59,201 nt of DNA. Origin: Clostridia bacterium (lineage in GTDB: Bacteria; Bacillota; Clostridia; Oscillospirales; CAG-272). Below the pieces are notes generated by a model. That model was not told the DNA's origin. It worked only from the letters and a program-made list of their open reading frames with translations, and did not search any database. Each line of letters starts with the position of its first letter. Positions within the stretch are counted from its first letter, which is position 1. This document shows positions 7,753-15,834 of this stretch, in pieces. The stretch spans positions 1-59,201 of the forward strand of contig JAFXHH010000009.1 of NCBI GenBank assembly GCA_017536475.1, read 5' to 3'. A program made the translations under genes and the position numbers.

Positions 7753-8850
7753 ATGAACAGAGTTTACAATTTTTCGGCAGGTCCTTCTATGCTCCCTCTG
7801 CCCGTGCTCGAGCAGGCGGCAAAGGAGCTTGTATGCTACGGCGAATCAGGCATGTCGGTAATGGAAATGAGCCATCGCTCTCCCGATTACGAGGCGATCA
7901 TTAAGGCGGCAGAGGCAGATCTTCGCAGATTGATGAACATTCCCGATAACTATAAGGTCCTCTTCCTTCAGGGCGGCGCATCCACGCAGTTTGCGTCGGT
8001 TCCCATGAATCTGATCAACCTCAAGCCTGCAAAAAAGGCGCTCTATGCCGTTTCGGGACAGTTCTCGGGCAAGGCGTACAAGGAAGCGCAGAAGATGGGC
8101 TACAACGCAAAATGTATCGCTACCACGAAGGACGACAACTTCGACCACGTTCCCGTTATCACAAAGGATATGGTCGATCAGGACGCATCCTATCTCCATA
8201 TTTGCTTCAATAATACTATATACGGCACGAAGTATCCCTATATCCCCGAAACGGGAGACGTTCCGCTGGTTGCGGACCTCTCCTCTTGCATTATCTCCGA
8301 GCCCGTCGACGTGACCAAGTTCGGCGTTATCTACGCGGGCGCGCAGAAGAATATGGCTCCCGCAGGCGTTACCCTTGTAATCGTTCGCGAGGATCTTCTC
8401 GGATATGCCGACGAAAGCATACCTACTATGCTCGATTGGAAGACTATGGCAGACAATGATTCTATGTACAATACTCCCCCTTGCTACGCTATATACGTTG
8501 CAGGTCTTGTTTACAAGTGGATCGAGCAGCTCGGCGGTCTCGAAGTTATGAAAGAGATGAACGTAAAGAAGGCAAAGCTCCTCTACGATTACCTTGATAG
8601 CCAGAGCTATTACACAGCTCCCGTTAAGCCCGAGTCGCGCTCCTTGATGAACGTTACCTTCGTTACAGGCGACGCAGATCTCGACAAGAAATTTGCAAGC
8701 GAGGCGGCTAAAGTCGGACTTAAAAACCTCAAGGGACACAGAAGCGTCGGCGGCATGAGAGCCTCCATTTACAACGCTATGCCCTACGAGGGAGTTGAAG
8801 CGCTCGTTGCGTTTATGAAGAAATTTGCCGAGGAAAATCCTAAGGCGTAA
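7753..8850 (+). CDS. serC: Phosphoserine aminotransferase
   Basis: 365 aa from the ATG after AAGGAGG; an upstream in-frame extension to 7678 runs through the leader and is rejected. PLP enzyme converting 3-phosphohydroxypyruvate and glutamate to phosphoserine and 2-oxoglutarate, step two of serine synthesis, cytosolic. The sequence begins NFSAGPSMLP, has FLQGGASTQF (phosphate cup region), the PLP lysine Lys199 in YAGAQKNMAPAG, and ends with the GHRSVGGMRASIYNAMP segment typical of SerC. Length agrees with the ~360 aa family. Its partner serA follows in the same direction after a 292-bp hairpin-rich spacer, so the two are likely co-regulated but not tightly coupled. Regulation probably includes the leader element upstream. 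Confidence 0.97.
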   Translation: MNRVYNFSAGPSMLPLPVLEQAAKELVCYGESGMSVMEMSHRSPDYEAIIKAAEADLRRLMNIPDNYKVLFLQGGASTQFASVPMNLINLKPAKKALYAVSGQFSGKAYKEAQKMGYNAKCIATTKDDNFDHVPVITKDMVDQDASYLHICFNNTIYGTKYPYIPETGDVPLVADLSSCIISEPVDVTKFGVIYAGAQKNMAPAGVTLVIVREDLLGYADESIPTMLDWKTMADNDSMYNTPPCYAIYVAGLVYKWIEQLGGLEVMKEMNVKKAKLLYDYLDSQSYYTAPVKPESRSLMNVTFVTGDADLDKKFASEAAKVGLKNLKGHRSVGGMRASIYNAMPYEGVEALVAFMKKFAEENPKA

Positions 8851-8881
8851 AAGGGAAGCGAGGGTTGCGTGCCTTCGGCGA

Positions 8882-9099
8882 CCTACTTTCTTTGGAAAAG
8901 AAAGTAGGCAAAGAAACTTCCAATAAGGCTTTTGTGGCCTTAAAATAAATCACAAAAAAGCAATATCCTTTGAATTCTATACTGTAAGATGAGCGGTATC
9001 TCAGTAGGTTGAAATTTGACTTGTCAAATTTCAACGTTATTCCACCACAGTTAGAACCCAAGGCGGCAAGTTCTTTGCCAAGCTTTCTTTCAAGAAAGC
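8882..9099. repeat. Hairpin-rich serC-serA spacer
   Basis: Four stems in ~220 bp: 8882-8908 (CCTACTTTCTTT with AAAGAAAGTAGG, 12 bp), 8924-8942 (TAAGGC with GCCTTA), 9008-9035 (13-bp perfect stem GTTGAAATTTGAC) and 9082-9099 (GCTTTCTT with AAGAAAGC). The first resembles the hairpin at 45085-45110 before truB, so it belongs to a dispersed palindromic family. No promoter of good quality was seen in this spacer. Confidence 0.7.
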
Positions 9100-9142
9100 G
9101 CCCTTTTCTCCACACAAACTAACTATTAAGGAGTTCGTTGTT

Positions 9143-10303
9143 ATGATCAAAAATATAAAATTACTCAACAAAATAGCAAAGGTCGGCACGGACAAGCTTG
9201 ATCGAGAGCTTTTCAACGTAGGCGAGGACGTAGAAGCACCCTATGGAATTATGGTGCGCTCTGCGAATATGCTTGATATGGAATTCAACCCCGAGCTTCG
9301 CGCTATAGCGAGAGCAGGTGCGGGAGTCAACAATATCCCGATAGACAGGTGTACGGAGCACGGCGTCGTCGTGTTCAACACCCCCGGCGCGAACGCGAAC
9401 GCGGTTAAGGAGCTTGTTATTTGCGGACTTATGCTTGCATCGAGAGACGTAGTCGGCGGTGTAAAATGGGCAGGCACTCTGACCGAAGACGTAGCCAAGC
9501 AGGTAGAGAAGGGTAAGAGCAAGTTTGCCGGCGTTGAGGTAGCAGGCAAGACTCTTGGCGTTATCGGACTTGGCGCAATCGGCGGAATGGTAGCAAATAC
9601 AGCGGTACATCTCCGCATGTCTGTCGTGGGATGTGACCCCTACCTGTCGGTAGAGGCGGCATGGAACCTCAATCACCACGTAACCAAGGCGGCAGCGTAT
9701 GACGATATCTACGCTTGCGCGGATTATATCACCCTTCACGTGCCCTCCACACCTCAGACAAAGGGAATGATCAACAAAGAGACCATTGCGAAGATGAAGG
9801 ACGGCGTCAGAATTTTGAATTTCTCTCGCGCAGACCTTGTGAACGCGGCGGACCTCAAGGAAGCACTTGAAAGCGGAAAAGTTGCCGCATACGTGACCGA
9901 TTTCCCCACTGAAGAGGTAATAAACGTCAAGGGCGTGGTTGCTATCCCCCACCTTGGCGCATCGACCGAGGAGAGCGAGGACAACTGTGCAGTCATGGCG
10001 GCGCAGGAGCTTGCCGACTATCTTACCAACGGAAACGTCCGCAACAGCGTCAATTTCCCCGCGATCTCAATGGCTCGCAGCGGCGATGCGAGAATCTGTA
10101 TGCTTCATAAGAACGTTCCCGCCGTGCTTTCGAGCATTACGACCTGCTTCTCGGAGCAGGGAATCAATATCGAGAATATGACCAACAAATCCCGCGGAGA
10201 CGTGGCGTACACTATTCTTGATATCACGGGCGAGGCAAGTGAGGATTCTCTTGACAAGCTCAAGGCGATCGACGGCGTTATAAGAGTAAGAATTTTGAAG
10301 TAA
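9143..10303 (+). CDS. serA: D-3-phosphoglycerate dehydrogenase with ACT domain
   Basis: 386 aa; ATG follows AAGGAG with 9 nt spacing. NAD-dependent oxidation of 3-phosphoglycerate to 3-phosphohydroxypyruvate, first committed step of serine synthesis. Substrate-binding part at both ends of the catalytic unit, nucleotide-binding Rossmann motif GLGAIGGMVA (about residues 141-150), catalytic Arg in NFSRADLVN, an acidic residue in TDFPTEE and catalytic His in AIPHLGAST. The last ~75 residues (from RICMLHKNVPAVLSSI) form an ACT domain, which in SerA proteins binds serine for feedback inhibition. The intervening ASB domain of longer SerA forms is absent, consistent with the ~390 aa short class. Functions with serC upstream. 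Confidence 0.97.
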   Translation: MIKNIKLLNKIAKVGTDKLDRELFNVGEDVEAPYGIMVRSANMLDMEFNPELRAIARAGAGVNNIPIDRCTEHGVVVFNTPGANANAVKELVICGLMLASRDVVGGVKWAGTLTEDVAKQVEKGKSKFAGVEVAGKTLGVIGLGAIGGMVANTAVHLRMSVVGCDPYLSVEAAWNLNHHVTKAAAYDDIYACADYITLHVPSTPQTKGMINKETIAKMKDGVRILNFSRADLVNAADLKEALESGKVAAYVTDFPTEEVINVKGVVAIPHLGASTEESEDNCAVMAAQELADYLTNGNVRNSVNFPAISMARSGDARICMLHKNVPAVLSSITTCFSEQGINIENMTNKSRGDVAYTILDITGEASEDSLDKLKAIDGVIRVRILK

Positions 10304-10310
10304 ATAAACG

Positions 10311-10344
10311 AAAAAGGAGCTTTGCCAAAGCAAAGCTCCTTTTT
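10311..10344. terminator. Bidirectional terminator after serA
   Basis: AAAAAGGAGCTTTG pairs perfectly with CAAAGCTCCTTTTT around a 6-nt loop. Because of the A and T tails it can serve serA and the convergent giant-protein gene. Confidence 0.9.
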
Positions 10345-10352
10345 AATTTTCA

Positions 10353-10385
10353 CCCGAGCCCCGCCGAAGCGGGACTCGGGTTTTT
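10353..10385 (+). terminator. Second terminator between serA and the convergent gene
   Basis: CCCGAGCCCCGC pairs with GCGGGACTCGGG (one mismatch) around a CGAA loop and is followed by TTTTT. Similar CCCGC-CGAA-GCGGG stem at 15766-15802. Confidence 0.85.
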
Positions 10386-10420
10386 GTTGTTTTGTATCGC
10401 TTAAGAATAGTTTTTGCAAC

Positions 10421-13400
10421 TTAAGGAACAACTACATCGATTTTAATGAGATCAAGGGTGTGATCAAAGTCACCAACAATGTCTACGGAGTAAACAACGG
10501 TAACGGTTTGCCCGGTGTATTCGCTAAGATTGAAAATATAGGATTGATCGCCGTTGATTCTGTAAGGAACTGTAGAATTTGAGTATCCCTGTCCCGTAAT
10601 GTCATTTATTATGCCTGTCTCGGCAGATGCATCTATTATGCCACAAGCGATTGTTTTAAGAAGCGTGCCGTTCGTGTTATAAATTCTGCAAGTCAACCCT
10701 GAGATGTTATATCCGTCAACAGCAATCCAACCGCCTGCCAACCAAATGTAGTTTGCGGAATCAATTTTTGTAAGAGTATCGGTTCCTTTTGTAGGGGAAT
10801 GACCCACTGTGCTATTGGTGCTATAGTGTTCATATAGGACAGGGTCGGAAAGATCGCTCTTTGTGCAGTGATAGAATTGATCCATAGCGGTATGCCAAGC
10901 CACATTCATATCAAACAAATCGATATACGCAATATCAATGCTGTCGCCTACGGGCAGAGCTGACAAGAAATCAAATCTTACGAAGTTGATATAATATTCT
11001 CCGTCATCAGCCTTTGCTACGTCAATGATTCTGGAAAGATCGAAATAAGCAATATGCCACTCGCCATCGACTATGAGCGTGTTGTCGTAAAGAGCCTGAG
11101 CGCCGTTCACTGCGGCGTAAATGTTGGTGCTTGCGTAGATAGTATACGTCTGCGAGTATGCATTGCCCGTCGTGTTACCTCTGTACTTGATCGCAAGATA
11201 CTTGCCGGTCGCTATCTTCGCGGTGTCCGAAGACGAATTGATCAGGAGCGAGAAGTAGGTATCGTTGGTAATATTGGCTGCCTTCGTCAGAGTCAAATAT
11301 CCATCGGTTAGCTTTGCTTCTCCGAGATTTTCAGCTCCTATGAGGTGTCCTTGTCCTGAGGTGGTCGCATTCGTTACGATGCTTTGTGGAGTAAACGTGG
11401 GAAGATCTACGTCAAATTCCCACAGAGTCTGAATAGAAACTCCTCCGCTGACCGCGTTGTCCCAGAAAGCAGCGGCAACGACCACGGTTACCTGTCCGCC
11501 GGAATTGCCAAGATTAAAGGAGCATTCTTTTATTCTCTTTACAGTAGGCGCGGTGTAAGTGTTCATTCCGTCCGTTGGACTGGTGCCAACATGGTCTTCA
11601 AGTGACTTCTCGTCTTCAAGTAATATGCCGTCCGGAATCATCCAAGCGCTGTAATTGCCTTTTGCGTCAATTACCGTATAGTACAGTCCTGCAAGCGCGC
11701 TGGGATTGTCAAGCGCGATCCAACCACTAGGCATTGTTATCTTCCACTGATCGTTAGTAGACGCAACGGGGATCGAAAGCGTCGTCGTTGAATTCACAAA
11801 GCCGCTGGTAACGTAGTTGGTCGTGCCGTTGGTAAGCGAATCTATCTGGAGATGATACCTATGGTTGCTCTCGAGATATCCAAAATCACTATCCGCGGAG
11901 ATCTGCTTGAGCGCGTCTGCGTTGCAAAGACCTACGTAGGCAATATCGATCGATTCTCCAACAGCCATAGCCTCGGTCATATCAAGTCTGAAATATTTGA
12001 GGTAATACTTTCCGTCGGCGGCAGGAGTTACGTAATTCTCCTGTGACAGATCGATATACGTTATATGCCATTCTCCGTCGGAGATCAGATGCGAGTAGGG
12101 GAAGCAAGCATCTCCGTTAGCCGCGGCGTATTTCTCCGTGCTTGCAAAAATATTGAAATTCTTGAGGCTTGCACTGTTTGTTCTGTACTTGATAACGAGA
12201 TACTGACCCGTTTCATTGTTTGTTTCTATAGCGTCACCCGCAGCGGCACCGTAATTGGTGCGAACGGTAAAGTACGCGCCTGTTGCGTGAGATTTCGTAA
12301 CGGTAACGTAGCTTGTGTTAACGACTGCGGAGAACGGGGAAGCGCCCGAAGTGTGATCTTCTCCATATCCGTCGGCTATCTGAGAAGCAAGTGTAGAGGG
12401 ATCAAAGCCTGAGTTGAGAATATAACAATTTGCTCGTCCGAGTTTTACGGATCTGATGTAGAATACGTCGCCCGGTCCTGCCTCGTGCAAGAAGTCGAGT
12501 CTCAGCTGATTGAGTTTGCCCGTCCAAGCGGCGCCGAGGTCGCTCGTATTGATCCTTGCGGTATGGAACTGACCGTCTGCGGTGAGATTGATGGGGAAAT
12601 AATTGTAAGCACCGTCAACGGCAAGAACGCTGCCGACGCAGTAGAAGAGCTGTGCCTGATAATTTCTGCCCGCAACGCCTGCAGGGATCATATACTCGAA
12701 TTCTATGTAATCATAGTTGTCTGCGGTATAGACAGTGTCGTACAACGAGTAGTTGAGATGGAAATACGGGTCTCCCGCGGTCACGTCGAGCCTGACGGCA
12801 CCAACGGATGCGTCAAAGGAGGCGATCGTGTTGGTCATATCGCGGACGAACGACGCGTTGTTTTCGCTCGAGAAATCAATATACTCAAGATTGATCTCGT
12901 CGGGGATCTTCTGAGAAATAGAGTTCTCGTTAAGAGAATAGTTGCTTGCAAAATTCTGATTTGCGGTGAAAACGTTGCGGATAGTATCGATCGTACCCGC
13001 GCAGAGCAGATAACTGTATTCGATAGGCTCGTAGCAAACTATCTTTAAGGTTTTCAGGGGAGCGAAATAGCTGGTATGTCCGTCGATAGCGGAAGCTGAC
13101 ATGCTGGATTCCGATCCGTCAAGTCTGCCGCCCTTTATGGTATCTATATTGGGCACGTACATGCCAAGACCGTATTTAGTAGTTCCGTTTACGAAAGCAC
13201 CCCAGGTCTCAGTGTTGCTCTGCTGATAATTAAAGGTCGTGTCTATAAACTTTGCGGGATCGCCCCAGAACGGGAGATTATCCTCACACTTCAGTCCTGC
13301 GGCGTCGTTGGTCCAAGGCTTCGTACCGTTGTACCAATAATAGTCGTCAAGGTATGCGAGCGTGTAGAATGCGGGAAGCTCCTGCGTGGAGTAGGGATGA

Positions 13401-15520
13401 GTATATCCCGAAAAATCGACCATTCTGTTGTCGACCTGAATGTAACTTCCCTTGTCGGCGGTGGTCTTGAGTGTATAGCGGTTTTCTATATAGCAGAAGG
13501 TAAAGCGGGAATCTGTCTTGGTATAGGTTCCGTCTGCGTTGGCGATGTGGTTTGCCCAGTCGAGAGGCTGAGCCTTTACGTAGATGTAGTTGCTGCCAAC
13601 CTCAAAGTCGATGATTCGGCTTTGGTTGTTATTGGCGTCTCCGCCCTGAACGGGGTTGTAGGACCACTTTGCATAGGGCAGATCATCTCTTGATTTCCAC
13701 CAGTGCGGAGTATAATTGGGATCGCTGTCTCCGTTAGTTCCGTAATAGGACTGCTGGATAAGACGGCCCGTATCGCTCGCGTTGATAAGATTTGTGGTTG
13801 ATTTGATGCTTCCGCTGTTTGCGGTCAGATCGTAAAGCTCGGATATAGCGCCTCCCCAGGTGAGATTGATGCCAAGCTTGTAGTGTGCATCCTGCACGTA
13901 AGACAAATAGCAGGTCTTGCTGTTGTAATCAACCTGAGACAAGGAGGGATTTACCGTTTCCGCGCTGTAATTAAACAGTGCGAAATCAAAATCTCCGCTT
14001 ATGAGAGGTTCAACGGTCATTTTGCTGAGGGTAAAGTACTCGTTTCGTCCGTATTTTGTGATCTTATCCTGCACCGATCCGCCGCCATTCGAAGCAAGGA
14101 AGCTGTATTCGACTGCGGAGAAAACTTTTTCGCCCGCCTCCATATAATAGACTTCGTTTGCTGTGAAATCGGTCTTGTTGGGGCCGTAAGTATACGTCAT
14201 CGTAAGCTTGACGGGAACCGAAGCGTAGTAGTGCAGATGGAATCTGTTCGTGGTAGTCGCACTATAAATATCTGTGCCTGAAATTACCAGTGCATTTCCC
14301 GCGGGAACGTGAAGACCGGTTTCCGCTGCCGCGGTGTCGTATCCGCTTGCAACGTAGTCCAACCCCTCGGTCGTGGTGATGGTGGAATTGGCACCCAGAT
14401 TGATCGCACCTGAGGTGCCCCTTTGAGTTCCGCAGTCGGAGCAGAGGAACGCGTTGCCGAGATGTGCGTCGATATACGTGCGGTCGTGCAAGCAATTTTG
14501 CGCGTGCGTTGCGGTAGAAACGTCGATTCCTGCGTACTCGGAGGTCCAAACGTAGAACAAAAACATCGAGTATGCAACGTTTTTAAGGTTTTCGCTGTCT
14601 GTGCTTGCGAGAACGCCCTGAAGGTAATTGAGCACGCTGTAGTTCATTACAGCATAGTTCGGTCCACCTTCGCTAACCAATACCGCGTACGGATGATTGA
14701 ACTTCGTAGCGGGAATATTGTTTATAAGCACGTAATATTTGCCGTTCTCGTCTTGCATTATCTCGTTTTCGTACGAGGCGCCTTCTATGTTGACTATAAG
14801 ATCCTTTGGATCGAGCGCTCCGTTATATTCAAAATAGAAACGGAGAGAAACCGTATCCTCAAGATAAGCATTCACTCCCGTGAACCTTATAACGCTTTCG
14901 TTCGTGGTGCTCGAAGAAGCCGCATTGATTCCGTAAAGGTCCTCGTATGCCATATCGTCGACGGGATTTGTGCCCCTGTAGTACAAGCCCTCGTTTGCGA
15001 GTGCGCTTGTGTTGTATTCGAAGTGGAGCTGAGCCATCGCGCCATAGTTAAGCATACTCTTGACCGCCTGCGCCGCAGGGTCGAGCGAGGGGTTAGTGCC
15101 GACGCCGGAGAGCAGCATAGCGGCATAGTCGGCAATAGAGTACTGATATGTTTTCGTGCTTCCGACGTTATTTGCGTTGAACGCCTGCACGGAGACTCTG
15201 GTAGATTGCTGAGCTGCCGCAACGGGCACCTTGAGCAGATATCTGCCCTTGGCAGAGTCGTATCTCAAGGCACTCTTTTCGACCACGCTTATGGTTTCTG
15301 AGCCGTCCTTGTTGGGAACGGTGAACTTGAAATAAGATACGTTATTTAAATCCTTAAAATAAAACATCAGCGATATTTTTCCCGACACTTCAACGTTCAT
15401 TGCCGAGAGAGTTTCGCCGAGATCTGCGGTGTTTGCCGCGATGATCGAGAAATTAAATCCCGATATCGCAAATAAGCATACAAGCATTACGGCAAGAGCT
15501 TTTGTGATAAAATTCTTCAT
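10421..15520 (-). CDS. Giant secreted modular surface protein A (1699 aa)
   Basis: Not recognised as a named family. Signal peptide at residues 1-28. Residues ~37-335 hold two related halves, each with a V/ISLxFYF strand and a later helical SVLNY or MLNYGAMAQ segment. A CxH (343, 345)...CSDCG (360, 363) metal-binding-like motif follows. Residues ~550-870 form a large domain starting GGAISELYD and NLINASDTGRLIQQSYYG, reminiscent of galactose-mutarotase-like beta-sandwiches (tentative). The C-terminal half alternates carbohydrate-binding-like beta modules (DGEWHxxYxDLS...RxDF...IDIAYI) with a module marked GGWIAVDG and ending VTVVYSV...DVVVP. No LPXTG, SLH or dockerin motif. It probably binds or processes polysaccharide outside the cell. 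ATG after AGAGGTAGACT, a start context shared with paralogue B. Confidence 0.85.
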   Translation of the reverse strand: MKNFITKALAVMLVCLFAISGFNFSIIAANTADLGETLSAMNVEVSGKISLMFYFKDLNNVSYFKFTVPNKDGSETISVVEKSALRYDSAKGRYLLKVPVAAAQQSTRVSVQAFNANNVGSTKTYQYSIADYAAMLLSGVGTNPSLDPAAQAVKSMLNYGAMAQLHFEYNTSALANEGLYYRGTNPVDDMAYEDLYGINAASSSTTNESVIRFTGVNAYLEDTVSLRFYFEYNGALDPKDLIVNIEGASYENEIMQDENGKYYVLINNIPATKFNHPYAVLVSEGGPNYAVMNYSVLNYLQGVLASTDSENLKNVAYSMFLFYVWTSEYAGIDVSTATHAQNCLHDRTYIDAHLGNAFLCSDCGTQRGTSGAINLGANSTITTTEGLDYVASGYDTAAAETGLHVPAGNALVISGTDIYSATTTNRFHLHYYASVPVKLTMTYTYGPNKTDFTANEVYYMEAGEKVFSAVEYSFLASNGGGSVQDKITKYGRNEYFTLSKMTVEPLISGDFDFALFNYSAETVNPSLSQVDYNSKTCYLSYVQDAHYKLGINLTWGGAISELYDLTANSGSIKSTTNLINASDTGRLIQQSYYGTNGDSDPNYTPHWWKSRDDLPYAKWSYNPVQGGDANNNQSRIIDFEVGSNYIYVKAQPLDWANHIANADGTYTKTDSRFTFCYIENRYTLKTTADKGSYIQVDNRMVDFSGYTHPYSTQELPAFYTLAYLDDYYWYNGTKPWTNDAAGLKCEDNLPFWGDPAKFIDTTFNYQQSNTETWGAFVNGTTKYGLGMYVPNIDTIKGGRLDGSESSMSASAIDGHTSYFAPLKTLKIVCYEPIEYSYLLCAGTIDTIRNVFTANQNFASNYSLNENSISQKIPDEINLEYIDFSSENNASFVRDMTNTIASFDASVGAVRLDVTAGDPYFHLNYSLYDTVYTADNYDYIEFEYMIPAGVAGRNYQAQLFYCVGSVLAVDGAYNYFPINLTADGQFHTARINTSDLGAAWTGKLNQLRLDFLHEAGPGDVFYIRSVKLGRANCYILNSGFDPSTLASQIADGYGEDHTSGASPFSAVVNTSYVTVTKSHATGAYFTVRTNYGAAAGDAIETNNETGQYLVIKYRTNSASLKNFNIFASTEKYAAANGDACFPYSHLISDGEWHITYIDLSQENYVTPAADGKYYLKYFRLDMTEAMAVGESIDIAYVGLCNADALKQISADSDFGYLESNHRYHLQIDSLTNGTTNYVTSGFVNSTTTLSIPVASTNDQWKITMPSGWIALDNPSALAGLYYTVIDAKGNYSAWMIPDGILLEDEKSLEDHVGTSPTDGMNTYTAPTVKRIKECSFNLGNSGGQVTVVVAAAFWDNAVSGGVSIQTLWEFDVDLPTFTPQSIVTNATTSGQGHLIGAENLGEAKLTDGYLTLTKAANITNDTYFSLLINSSSDTAKIATGKYLAIKYRGNTTGNAYSQTYTIYASTNIYAAVNGAQALYDNTLIVDGEWHIAYFDLSRIIDVAKADDGEYYINFVRFDFLSALPVGDSIDIAYIDLFDMNVAWHTAMDQFYHCTKSDLSDPVLYEHYSTNSTVGHSPTKGTDTLTKIDSANYIWLAGGWIAVDGYNISGLTCRIYNTNGTLLKTIACGIIDASAETGIINDITGQGYSNSTVPYRINGDQSYIFNLSEYTGQTVTVVYSVDIVGDFDHTLDLIKIDVVVP

Positions 15521-15603
15521 AGTCTACCTCTTCTTTAATTAATTTGATTATACGGCTACGCTCCCGAAAGAAAAATAGAACGGTGCGCGCCGCCTGCCCA
15601 TAT

Positions 15604-15632
15604 ATTATATACTAATTTGAAGGAAAAATCAA
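15604..15632 (-). promoter_or_regulatory. Promoter of giant protein A
   Basis: Minus strand TTGATT (15627-15632), 17 bp, TATAAT (15604-15609). The 314-bp gap to protein B otherwise holds only the terminator at 15766. Confidence 0.7.
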
Positions 15633-15765
15633 GCATTTTGTAAAATATTAACAAAAATCACACATTTAAATAGGGCAATTTGGCGGAATTTGTTGGCATT
15701 TGTCAACAAGGCTGTAGTAATCTGTGTTCTTATTTTTAGGCTTGTAAAATTCCTCGCACCAAACG

Positions 15766-15802
15766 AAAAAAGGAGTCCCGCCGAAGCGGGACTCCTTTTT
15801 TT
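15766..15802. terminator. Terminator of giant protein B
   Basis: AAAAAAGGAGTCCCGC and GCGGGACTCCTTTTTT form a perfect 16-bp stem with a CGAA tetraloop, active in either direction; protein B is the natural client. Confidence 0.92.
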
Positions 15803-15834
15803 GTTTTTGTTCTAATCAAAACTGTTTGTTCAGA

